Source of the DNA: Leishmania mexicana MHOM/GT/2001/U1103
Taxonomy: Eukaryota; Euglenozoa; Kinetoplastea; Trypanosomatida; Trypanosomatidae
DNA length: 64,000 nt
Assembly (NCBI RefSeq): GCF_000234665.1
Contig: NC_018335.1
Coordinates: 1,411,825-1,475,824 of the forward strand
Direction: 5' to 3'
In this document: piece by piece, positions 40,297 through 49,550 of the stretch
Numbering within the stretch: position 1 is the stretch's first letter
How the letters are laid out: each line of letters opens with the position of its first letter
Made by a program: the position numbers and the translations under genes
Notes under the pieces: generated by a model
The model's database searches: none
Told to the model about the DNA's origin: nothing
Seen by the model: the letters and a program-made list of their open reading frames with translations, nothing else

Positions 40297-41176
40297 CGGT
40301 CTGCGTGACCTTGTGTGCCGTCTCTAGCTGCCGTCCGCTGCCGTTTGACTCGGCATCCCGTGGGATTGCTAAGGATGCGCTGAGCGAGGGCAATACGCGT
40401 ATAAGTTATTTCCAGCCTACGGAAATACAAAAGAACGGAATGCCGGACATCCACGTGCGTCGCTGTGCTCTCCGCATCTCTCTTTCTGTACGTGCACTTC
40501 ACGACTGCGTCTGCAAATTCCCTTCCTCACCTGTTGTGTTCGGAACATCACCATAGTCATGCGCACCCACACGCAATGAGGCTTTTGCGCCCCCGTTTCG
40601 TGTTTAGGACACCGACGAAGGCCGGAGGGGGGAAGGGGCGGGGACGGGGACGGTTGCGCCGTCTACGCAAATGTGCGAGGCTCGACAGTGAGCTTCAACA
40701 CTCCTGAGCGCTCTCCATCTCTCAAAAAAAGGCGGTACTGCCGCTCTATTCTTACTTACCATCTTCTTTGCTCGCCAACTCCACTCTTCGGCCGCCCTCC
40801 GTCCTCATGCGCGGCTTTTGACGTGACTGGATGCGTGCAAAGTGCACCTTTAAATGCGGAGGGTGTTCGATCCCGCACACACCTGCACCCAGATCTACGC
40901 GCCCAGAGTCCATAGATTACAGAAATAAAGAAACAGCGGAGTGGATACACGTGAGGGTCAGCCATTCCCCACAAACGCCGCCTTTTCGCCATCACTCTCT
41001 TAATCATTCTCCTAATCACACCCACCCACCCACACACACACACACACATACACATACACACACACCCACCCACACACAGCGGTGTACGTTACAGGGGGGG
41101 GTGAAGGCACACCTTTGCATCGATCATTGCACAGAAAAGAATCAGTTCAGGCGTCATCAGCCGTTGAGCGCCATAG
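40297..41176. other. Intergenic spacer
   Basis: C/T stretches and a CA/CCCA microsatellite at 41018-41079 ending in CAG (AG 41078-41079). No gene seen; a tRNA-B-box-like string at 40865-40874 lacks a matching stem. Confidence 0.65.
41018..41079. repeat. CA/CCCA microsatellite
   Basis: CCCACCCACCCACA then about 20 CA units with two CATA interruptions. It lies in the likely leader of the WDR82 gene, and the AG at its end may serve as the splice acceptor in the absence of a normal T-rich tract. Confidence 0.85.
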
Positions 41177-42352
41177 ATGAACAGCTCCGCCGCCCCGAGC
41201 CCTCCCCTCACCTCCAGCGGTGGAGCTGCTGGCTCGGCTGCTGTGGACGGAGTACCGATAGAGGTGGCGTCCATGTTCTACACAGGCATCAACGAACCGC
41301 GGCCCACCGCGATAAACTTCTCCTTCGACGGCCTTCACTTCGTGTCGGCGCACACGGACGACGCCGTCCGACTCATCGACGTGGGCAACATGACGAACAC
41401 GGACGTGATCATCTGTGACGCGTTTGGCGTGCACAACGTCCGTTACACCCACTCCAGCAGTGTCGTGTGTGTCGCGCCGCGGTTTCACCTGGACGGTCAC
41501 TTGCATCTCCTGAACACGGAGACATCTCAGTTCTTCGGCGAGATGGCGTACCTCAACGACGCCGAGTCGGAGATGTTGCCAGTGGCGAACACGCCAGTGT
41601 ACTCCACCCTTGCCCAGTGTCCGGCAACAGACGTGATCGGCGCGGTGGTGGTGGCCAAGGGTCGGCTAGTCCTCTTTCACCCTCTCATCTCCGGCTGCAT
41701 TGCTGCCACGCCGGAGCGGTCCATTCTAGGCAGTAGAGCCTGCGTGCAGTTTAGCCGGGACGGCCATCGGATCGCCATCGGCGACGACCACCGCATCGTT
41801 TTACTCGATCGACGCAACCTCTTCCGGGCACCGCTGGCCGTGCTCGAGAACAAGCATGTCTTTACCACGTCCACGTCGCTGACGAGATGCAAAGGGCTCG
41901 AGTTTAGCGCCGATGCGAGTCGCCTGTTGCTCACATCATCGAGTGGTGAGGTTGTGGTGTACGACTGGCTGCGCGGCGAGACGGTGGCGAACTACTTCCA
42001 CGGCGACACGAAGCGGCACTTTCTCGGCTCTGCCGACGCCATCGGCGCACAGCACGTCTTCCCTTATCAGGCAGCTTCGCCGATTCTGCAGCTCACCTCG
42101 TCCATGACCGGAGGACGGCATCTGCTCGTGTACGCCGGGTGCCCGTCCAACTCGACGGCCTCCACCCGGCAAGGACGACTTCTATATGAGCTGCAGTCGA
42201 AGGACAGCGATGTGCCGGTCGCTATAGCCGTGAACCCACGGCTACAGCTCGCGGCCACCGCAGCGCGGAGTATAACGTGGTGGGCTTTTCACAGCTCTGT
42301 AGTGGAGGCGTACGCGACACTGACGGAGGCGGGCATGACTGCAGCCGACTGA
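41177..42352 (+). CDS. WDR82: WDR82/Swd2-like WD40 protein
   Basis: 391 residues, a seven-bladed propeller by spacing. The first blade INFSFDGLHFVSAHTDD (46-62) and the following GVHNVRYTHSSSVV (84-97) match the Swd2/WDR82 signature (FS.DG..L.S...DD; GV...RYTH....V) better than other WD40 families. Later blades show VQFSRDGHRIAIGDDH and LEFSADASRLLLTSS. In yeast and animals the protein serves Set1 H3K4 methyltransferase and PNUTS-PP1 complexes; in trypanosomatids a Wdr82 is part of the JBP3-PNUTS-PP1 complex that terminates Pol II transcription at base-J sites (recalled from the literature). A low-complexity N-terminus (1-28) is extra. Assignment as the complex member is inference. Confidence 0.75.
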   Translation: MNSSAAPSPPLTSSGGAAGSAAVDGVPIEVASMFYTGINEPRPTAINFSFDGLHFVSAHTDDAVRLIDVGNMTNTDVIICDAFGVHNVRYTHSSSVVCVAPRFHLDGHLHLLNTETSQFFGEMAYLNDAESEMLPVANTPVYSTLAQCPATDVIGAVVVAKGRLVLFHPLISGCIAATPERSILGSRACVQFSRDGHRIAIGDDHRIVLLDRRNLFRAPLAVLENKHVFTTSTSLTRCKGLEFSADASRLLLTSSSGEVVVYDWLRGETVANYFHGDTKRHFLGSADAIGAQHVFPYQAASPILQLTSSMTGGRHLLVYAGCPSNSTASTRQGRLLYELQSKDSDVPVAIAVNPRLQLAATAARSITWWAFHSSVVEAYATLTEAGMTAAD

Positions 42353-43753
42353 GGATGCTCCACACATCGTCGCTGGAGTGTGGAAGGGGGACGGAGGCTC
42401 TCGTAGACAAGTGCGGCGCGCCAAGCGATCGCGCAAGCCGTGGCAGCCTCCTCTCCCTTTCCAAACACCTCAGAAAGAAGCTCGCGCTACGCCCATCCAA
42501 GCTCTGAAAAGGTGCCGTGCGAGGCTGTCGCTCTCCGTGGCTTTGGTTGTTTGTTCGTCTGGGCTTACTGAGTGCCGCCTTACTCACTCTCGCAGGAAGG
42601 GGGAGCTTGCCGCGCAGCTGGAAACATGTGCTGCCCCGCTATACTGAAGAATAGGACCAGAGTCAGCCTGTGTGTGCGATACAGACACCGTCAACTCCCT
42701 TTGATTTCTTGGATTGGCCCTCTCAGCAGCTTAGCGAGAGGGGACGTGGGCACACGTGCCATTCCACGTAGCAGCAAAAAGCACGGTGCCCCGCTCGTCG
42801 CCCTCTCCACCCCTCACAGCTTGTAGCACCTTTTCTGATGTTCGTCATATTTTTCTCTGCTCTTCTCTCCTGCCTCACTATGGCTATGAGCGATGTGGCA
42901 CGCCACCATGCACGCGTTTTGCATCCCCCCACACCCCGCGTCACCGCTGCTGCACTGCTGGCGTTCGTGCCGGTCTGCGTCTGCACACGTGATGCTCTTA
43001 CTGCACTTGTGCTATTATGATGCCTGCACTGGCGCACTACCCCCCCCCCCCGCCTCTCTCCCGTTCTCGCAGTAGCCCCACAAGTTCACTCGCACGACTG
43101 TATCTCCCCCCCGGTACACACATAAGACACCAACACGCAAGCAGACGCGCATTCGTCTTTCACAGGCCCACACTTCGAGAAAGGCGAGAAGACGCAGTCA
43201 GCTTTGCCCTTTGAGCAACCAGCGGCCGAGAACGCGAGATAAAGGTGCCCAGTGCGTGTCTGTGTGTGAAGCACAGTCCTCCAGCGCTCCGTAAGTGCAC
43301 CGCTTCCGGTCTATCTATATGTCCGTAGGCCTCCACGTTCCATTTCGGTAATTCGGATCGGTCGACGTCCCCACTCACGGTCTCACTCCTCCTCTGCACC
43401 AGCCAGCAGCGCCCGGCCCCCCTCCCTTCGCGTGAGCTGCACTGGTTTTTGTGCCTGTGCGCGTGGGCCGCCATCGCTTCATCACTGTCGTCTCCCGCGC
43501 TTCTGTAGAGCGTGGCGCTGACATACCCTCGCTTTTTTTCATATCGTCGTGACGTGTTCTTCGCCGCCTTGCCGGTCAGCCTGCTCGCCGCTTCGATTCT
43601 GACGTGCCACGTCTTCCCCCTGCGCGCTTCATCGACTCCGCGTCGCTTTTTCGTGTCCTTTCTCTGCACGAAGTCGTTCTCTCTGTCTGTCTCTCTCTCT
43701 CTCGCTCTGGCGTTTTCCTCTTCAACGTCCAAAATTGGTCGGCCGTCTCCAGG
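42353..43753. other. Intergenic spacer
   Basis: C10-11 run near 43041-43051; strong T/C tract at 43660-43712 and a CTCCAG (AG 43751-43752) two bases before the next ATG. The 407-codon minus-strand frame spanning 43160-44383 is antisense to the cornichon-like gene and was not called. Confidence 0.65.
43660..43752 (+). promoter_or_regulatory. Pyrimidine tract and candidate acceptor for cornichon-like gene 1
   Basis: A CT-repeat-like run at 43677-43712 is followed by AGs at about 43751-43752, one base before ATG 43754. Use of that AG would leave essentially no native leader; upstream AGs in the same region are alternatives. Confidence 0.4.
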
Positions 43754-44305
43754 ATGCGTGTAATCGAGAGCCAGAAGGAGGTGCTGCACACCCTCCGCCA
43801 CCCTTCGCAGCACTCCGCGACAGACCGCAAGAGGGCCTACATGTTCCTGTTTGTGTACATTCTCAGCGCTATCGCGTTCGGCGGGAATCTTCTCCACTTT
43901 ATCAGCGGCTGGATCGCCGCCACGGTTCTGCAGGTGGTCATGACCATCTTGATAATGATATATGCCTTCAATATTAACGACTACAGTGACAAGAGCATGA
44001 GCTCGATGGAGTGTGAGCGGGCCTGCAACCCGCTGCTCGACGCCTACATCGCGCTGCGTGCGGTGCAGCTGATCCAGGCGCTCTTCTTGCGCAGTTTTGT
44101 GTGCTCCTTTCTCTTTGCCACGGTGCTTATCGTGACTCTCTTCCGCGTACGACAGAAGAAGCTGTACGTTGATGCCGTGAATCTGTGGCGCGAGGTATCG
44201 CAGTACGAGCGGGAAGGCTTCATCTTCATAGGTGTTGATGTGGTTATGATTATTGTGCTGATGCTGTCCATGGTGTTCTCCATAGTCTCGAATTACAGTG
44301 GCTGA
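43754..44305 (+). CDS. Cornichon-like ER cargo receptor 1
   Basis: 183 residues with about four hydrophobic segments (roughly 29-48, 53-73, 100-130, 157-178). The layout follows cornichon/Erv14: two N-terminal spans, then an acidic-Asn segment with Cys and NPL (NDYSDKSMSSMECERACNPLLDAY, compare DY.NPI..C..LNPL), a long hydrophobic region, then LYVDAVNLWREV (137-148) in place of the LYDATTIFREL motif, and a last span after a Glu/Arg-rich turn. Cornichon proteins help package membrane cargo into COPII vesicles at the ER. The divergence is high and the YDATT core is altered, so the call rests on order and spacing. It forms a tandem pair with the gene at 45437. Confidence 0.65.
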   Translation: MRVIESQKEVLHTLRHPSQHSATDRKRAYMFLFVYILSAIAFGGNLLHFISGWIAATVLQVVMTILIMIYAFNINDYSDKSMSSMECERACNPLLDAYIALRAVQLIQALFLRSFVCSFLFATVLIVTLFRVRQKKLYVDAVNLWREVSQYEREGFIFIGVDVVMIIVLMLSMVFSIVSNYSG

Positions 44306-45436
44306 CGTGCCACCGCAACTTACCAGACGCATGCGTTCACGGTGCGGAGGATGGTGCGGGGCATGTAATCTTTTTACGTGCAATCTCTCGCTCTCTCGCT
44401 CTCTCGCTCACTCGCTTGCTTTCTAAGGTCGCATGCGCGCGCGCCTCTGAGGTTTGCCATTCGAACAGCCTAGCAGGAGGAGGCGCATGCCTCGGCAGTG
44501 GACGCGCTGGGGAGCGGCTGCCTTGTCGGCACGTTCGCCTCTCTGAGCGCGCGTGATGAGGAAGGAGTGCACTGAGTGGCCAGGGTGATGTCACGAGCGT
44601 CGCCGGCGCTTGTGGCTTTAGATATTGAGCTCCTAGAAATGAACGGAGGGAGCGGAGAGGGCTGCGGTGGTGGAGGGTGGGCATCGTGTAGCCACGCGCA
44701 CCCGCCGAGTTGGACTGTTGGTGGGTTGTCTCGAGTGGCTCTTGTTGTTTCTGTTGTAGACGAGCCTGATACGAAGATCCATTGTATCTCTCTCTCGCTC
44801 TTGCTTCGCTGTTGTTGAGGTGACGTCTGCCGCGTGGGGGTATGTGGAGCGTGTTTGCGCGGCCTCTCGTTATGGGCGTCTGTAACAAGCGGTATAAAGA
44901 CGAAGAGGCGGGGACACGCCAGTTTATGCCGCCTACATTTTCCGCCTTCGACCGTCGACAAGAAGCGAAGGCGAGGGTGTAATGTGCCTGCGAAACTGCA
45001 CTTTAGTGCACGCCGTGGACATACTGGAGGCAATGGTACGCAGGTCGGCGGTGCTCTCAAGAAGCGCACACGTAGACAGACGCACTCGCACGCGCTGCGT
45101 TGTAAGATGACGGCTGCACGTCAAGTCGTGAGCATCATGCGTCGAGTGCACAGATACACTCAGTCGCTCCCTCTCTTATATCTCTCTCCCGTATAACGTG
45201 TTGAACTCTCCCTTCGATGAATCTTTCTCTGCTGCGTGCCGCTCTCGCCGTGTGCGCTCTCCAATTTATTCGGCGTCTTCGTGTCTCTCGTATACCCTCA
45301 TCACGGGCCCGCGCACACGAGCATGGATGTGTGCGCAAGCAAACAGCGCGTGCATCTTCGAGGGTTTTTCACTCATCCTCCCCAGACCTTTCAGGTAAGG
45401 ACGAAAATTGCCGCGGGCAGCGTACCTTTACCACCG
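44306..45436. other. Spacer between the cornichon-like genes
   Basis: (TCTCGC)n-like repeat at 44384-44413; otherwise mixed. Minus-strand frames here are low-complexity. No gene seen. Confidence 0.6.
44384..44413. repeat. TCTCGC-type hexamer/octamer repeat
   Basis: Imperfect copies of CTCTCTCG and CTCACTCG in the 3' UTR of cornichon-like gene 1. Confidence 0.75.
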
Positions 45437-46003
45437 ATGAGCAGCACAAAGCGTCTGGCTGATGCCTTTCGGCTTCAGTTTCAGTGGATTCCGGTGCTTA
45501 TCACGGACCGCAGTCACCACTCAGGTAGAGAACGGAAGCGCGCCATGCTGTTTGTGCTGCTGCATGCTACGTTCCTGATGGTTCTGTGTGGCCACTTTAT
45601 GAGCGTCATCGTGTCGTGGGTACTTGCGTTCATCCTCCAGTCCGGAGCGATGTCGCTGTGTGTGATGCACCTCGCCTTGCTTGAGGAGTACGCGGACTCT
45701 ATGAACAACGCACTAGAGCTAGAGCACATTGTCAACTCTCTCATCGTTTCCGAGGTCGCGGTGCGATGCTTTGCTTCTCTGCAGTGCATTCTAACTGGCT
45801 CGTGGATGTTTCTACTCGCTGGCGGCATAGAGCTTGCCTACGATCTCCAGGTGGCACAGCACCGCTCGCTGCTGATCGATGCGACGACTATTTGGAAGGA
45901 GCTCGACACGTTTCGCACCGATGGACGGATCCGCGCTGTGTATCAGATATTGATGGTGTTTTTTAGCATCTTCTACCTTGTCTACTCGTTCTACACCGCG
46001 TGA
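45437..46003 (+). CDS. Cornichon-like ER cargo receptor 2
   Basis: 188 residues. Hydrophobic segments at about 37-52, 56-78, 100-130 and 166-185. The best family match is LLIDATTIWKELDTF (145-159), close to the YDATTIFR.L motif of Erv14/cornichon, followed by VYQILMVFFSIFYLVYSF, which matches the last span (L.FYLLSFFYYLY). The first half resembles gene 1 in layout (basic N-terminus, two spans, an EEYADSMNNALELEHIVN acidic-Asn segment in place of DY..C..LNPL). A role in ER export of membrane proteins is from the family. The long open frame upstream is leader sequence; the ATG at 45437 begins the recognisable protein. Confidence 0.72.
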   Translation: MSSTKRLADAFRLQFQWIPVLITDRSHHSGRERKRAMLFVLLHATFLMVLCGHFMSVIVSWVLAFILQSGAMSLCVMHLALLEEYADSMNNALELEHIVNSLIVSEVAVRCFASLQCILTGSWMFLLAGGIELAYDLQVAQHRSLLIDATTIWKELDTFRTDGRIRAVYQILMVFFSIFYLVYSFYTA

Positions 46004-46922
46004 GAGGGAGAGAGGCGAGGCGGGTGGGTGGGTGGAGGATCGGAGAGATCTGCTGAATTTGTGCGTGACGTGTTCGACATGCGTGCTTGTTGCCCAGAGT
46101 GCTGGGGAGACGGCGGGACAGGCGCACGGCTCCTCTCTTCGCAGCTCCTTGTGTGTGCCGGGCTCTGTCACACTCTCGAACCACGCGCGCGTCTATCAAG
46201 GTACAGACCTGCAAGCGAAAGGCTCCGGTGACGGCGAAGCGAAAGAATACGTAGGCGGCTCGCAGCGGAGTTTGCCGAATATGTCGGGAGGGGGGGGGGA
46301 GTAACAACACGAGCAAACAGCTACTGTGCACCACTCATCGCCGCACGACTCGGGTCACTACACGCACCGATGTCTCATCCGGGTCATTGCGCTGCTGCCG
46401 GCGTCCTCCCCTCCGTATCAAACCTTCGTCTCTCTTCGGTTTCACTATGCCTTCTTCTCCTCGACTTCTTCTCACCAACCCGCCTCATTCGGTGTTGCAC
46501 GACGACGACGACACGTGTGGGTAGCTGGCAGGCGCACACCCAAACGCGCGCAGGCGAACATATTTTTCATCGCTAGTTGATGTTATTCGTTTTGCGCCCC
46601 CACCCCACACAGCCCCCTCTTCACCCTGTGTTTTCTCTTCGCTCCTCTGTGGCCTTGTCACTCAACGTGCTCTGATCGACCGGGCGGGGAGTTCAACACG
46701 TCGACATCGTTCCGGTTTCGTGTGTCCATCCTTTTCGCTTCGACTACCCGTCCGAGCCAGCGCCACTTTACGGTCTGCTCTGACCTACTCGTTGTGTGCG
46801 ACGCTCTCTCGCTGCCATACACGCTCTCAGGCGCGAGTGGTTCGGCCACTGAGAGTCGAGTTAGACGCCCGCATGAGGGACTTCATTGCTCTCACATCCT
46901 CTTCTCTTCGTGTGTCCTCATC
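46004..46922. other. Intergenic spacer
   Basis: GGGTGGGTGGGTGG at 46021-46035 (G4-capable), G9 near 46291-46300, pyrimidine-rich stretches to 46680. No gene seen. Confidence 0.65.
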
Positions 46923-47903
46923 ATGAGCAGCCTCTACCGATGCAATGCCTGTGGGCGGCTGACGACGATGTCCCTGTGCCCTCGGTGCGAGGTGAGCACG
47001 GAGCGCTACACCCTGCCACTGGAAGAGATGCGCGCCGCGGTCGGCAGCGGTGCTAGCGCTTCTGCTGCAGCGTGTGCGATCCCCAAAGCCGTCTCTTTGA
47101 CAGTTGCCGACATTGACACCCTGGCAAGGCGGGACGGCGCCGTTTCCAGTGATGCGGTTATTAGCCAACAAGGTACGGTGACGTCGTCGCGCTCGATGGC
47201 AGAGCTGGAGGCCGTGGTGCAGGCGCTGCAGCAAGAGAATGCGGAGCTGCGCGAGAGGCTGGAGCGCGATCGACGCCAAATGTTGCGGTCCGCCATGGAT
47301 GTTCGCGACTTGCATGCAAGCCAAAAGGAGATTAGGCAGAGGGACTTGGACCACATAGAGTGGCTGCACTGCGATAATCAGAGACTCAGGAAAATACTCG
47401 AGATGCAAGGCAGCGCTCAAGAGCTTGCAGACGCGGTGCCGCCACAACCACCAGCTGCAGCGCCGGCGACAGCTCTGTGTCCATCATCGGGGGGCCTTCG
47501 CTCTTTGGCGGAAATGCCTGCCGAGCTCAAGGCAGTGGAGGAGGACACGCCAGCACTTCAGGCGGAGGTGGTGCGCCAGCGCGCCGCGCAGGCCCTCAAG
47601 ACGCAGCATCTTGGCGACCTGTGGGGGCATGCGGAGCGCGCTGAGAGTTACGTGCAGGACCTACTCCAGAAGCTGGAACACGTGCAGCGCATCGTGCGTG
47701 AGGAGAGCGACAACTGTGCACGCCGGTCCGAACACCTCGAATGCGCTGAGCAGCCGCTGGAGGATATCGTCTCCTTCGTGTCCCTTCGCGACCACTCGAG
47801 TGCGACGCAGCTGACCGGGCCCAACTCCACTGCTCAGTCCCCCTTTGCCGCTGTGGGGCGGGGTGAACATATCAAGCGGGCCGCGGCTGTTCACGGAGGC
47901 TGA
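46923..47903 (+). CDS. Zinc-ribbon/coiled-coil protein
   Basis: 326 residues, not assigned to a family. Cys7, Cys10, Cys19 and Cys22 (YRCNACGRLTTMSLCPRCE) form a compact N-terminal zinc ribbon. A long coiled coil spans about 92-168 (ELEAVVQALQQENAELRERL onward), a second helical part about 200-270, and the C-terminus is hydrophilic. No membrane segment. This layout suggests a scaffold or cytoskeletal linker (inference). The ATG at 46923 precedes the zinc ribbon directly; the upstream frame is leader. Confidence 0.7.
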   Translation: MSSLYRCNACGRLTTMSLCPRCEVSTERYTLPLEEMRAAVGSGASASAAACAIPKAVSLTVADIDTLARRDGAVSSDAVISQQGTVTSSRSMAELEAVVQALQQENAELRERLERDRRQMLRSAMDVRDLHASQKEIRQRDLDHIEWLHCDNQRLRKILEMQGSAQELADAVPPQPPAAAPATALCPSSGGLRSLAEMPAELKAVEEDTPALQAEVVRQRAAQALKTQHLGDLWGHAERAESYVQDLLQKLEHVQRIVREESDNCARRSEHLECAEQPLEDIVSFVSLRDHSSATQLTGPNSTAQSPFAAVGRGEHIKRAAAVHGG

Positions 47904-49550
47904 GGCGGCGTTGTCATTGGACTTTTGTACCTGGTAAGGCGAGAACTTTCCTCTTGTACTACTCCAGCTGCCGACAGCGCTCCTCCTCGCTGTCTGTTCA
48001 GAAACGACGCCCCACCCCTACCGCTTGTTGATCTCCGACTCCCTTGCTGACGCATCGAAAAAGGCTACTGCCTTGGCGCAGGAGAGAGGAGGGTGGAGAA
48101 GGCAGCCATTCAGCACGAGTATTTGATGGGGCGGAAGGTGAGGTGCCTCTTGCTTTGATGTAGGTGCGCGTGTCCTTCTCCCTTCTTCCCTCCCTCCGTC
48201 TCTCTCGTTTCATGGCCCACCCCTCCTCCGTTTGCGTTGTGGACTGTTCTTTCGGCTCAAAGAGCCTGGCTGCGTGGGTGGGTGGGTGCGTGCATGTCTT
48301 GACTCTGTTGCGTTGTGTATTCTTGTTTTCCTTACGTAGTCGCTGACCTCTGCTTTGCTTACACGACTTATGCCAAGCAGAGTTGATGCGCGTGTGCGCA
48401 CTGGACGGCCGTTTTTCTTCCCGCTTTTGCTTGGGGGCTCTTTCGTTCTTTTTCGCGAATGTTGCGTGGATACCGACAGACAGCCTGGCGATTTGGGCAC
48501 ATGCGTGCTCGTGATGGCACAACCCTCCTTTTGCCCGCTCATATCTTTGCGCTCTCGTCCGTGGTTTTCTCAGCCATGTACCGTGTAGAGTCTTCTTGGC
48601 AGCCGCAAAGGACATTTCCGGTCGTCGTTTTGATGTGTGCGTGTGTGTGTGTCTGTGTCGTGGATTTCACTCCTCGCTCCGGTTTTACCAGCTTCTCTCT
48701 CACCGAGGCGTTTGCGTCCGTCACCGCAGGATGGCGGGAGGCGAGGAGAGGCCAAGGTGTCTTGCGGCTCTCGAGCGCCGTTGCACGCACGCGTGGATGC
48801 AAGCGCACACATCATGAAGGAAAGCCGAACAGACAACAGAACACGGTCACAGGTGTCCGTGACCGGCTCCCTCCACCACTACCGCGACAGACGAGAACGA
48901 AATGTGAACGGCGACGTCTCTGAAAGGACGAGGGGACACCGCCCTTCGAGGAGGGGAGACGCACCGTCGATTGCGCCAGGTGTGCGCGTCGTTCAAGCTG
49001 CTGCCCACGCTTAGAGACAATGGTGACTGGCTGAGGGGCGGGCCGAGGGAACGACGAAAGGATGGGCAACAGGACGGCGAGGTAGGCTTGCACGCATGCT
49101 TGTGTATGGTTGCCGTCTCTTCCCTGTACTTTCTTTATGGCGGTGTTGGTGTCATGTATGCGGCGCTGGCCCAAGACAGCTACGCCTGTCTCCCCTTTCT
49201 CTCGCTCATGTGACCACACGCTCTCTGCTCCCCGGACACGTTGTCATCTTTTTCTTCGCTGCATTTCTTTTTCGGCACACTGTCGTCCCCGTGCGCCGCC
49301 GTCGCCACGACCCGATTCAGCACCGCTCTCGCAGAAGTCAAGGAAGAGCGAAAAATAAAATAAAAAGGAGGTCGTGCGCTCTGCGTGGTCATTGCCCTTG
49401 CGCAAGGAGTCCCAGTGCCTGCTGGAGCCCCCCTCCTCTTCCCACCATCACCACCCTTTCCCGTCAATTCCTTTTGACGGTGAGCAAGGCCGGCCCATCC
49501 ACACACTGGGCACCCTCGTAAGCGCATTCGGCCTGTCTCGCTATCCATCG
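47904..49550. other. Intergenic spacer (1.6 kb)
   Basis: GT runs at 48635-48656; pyrimidine stretches at 48170-48230 and 49425-49475. An A-rich string near 49345-49370 is unusual for this GC-rich DNA. No gene seen. Confidence 0.65.

Noticed and set aside
40862..40880. tRNA B-box-like string (TGTTCGATCCC)
   Set aside because: The flanking bases do not form a T-arm stem, and no A box or acceptor stem can be drawn upstream.
43160..44383. 407-codon open frame on the minus strand
   Set aside because: It is antisense to the cornichon-like gene and its spacer, is His/Arg-rich without domains, and every supported gene in the window is on the + strand.
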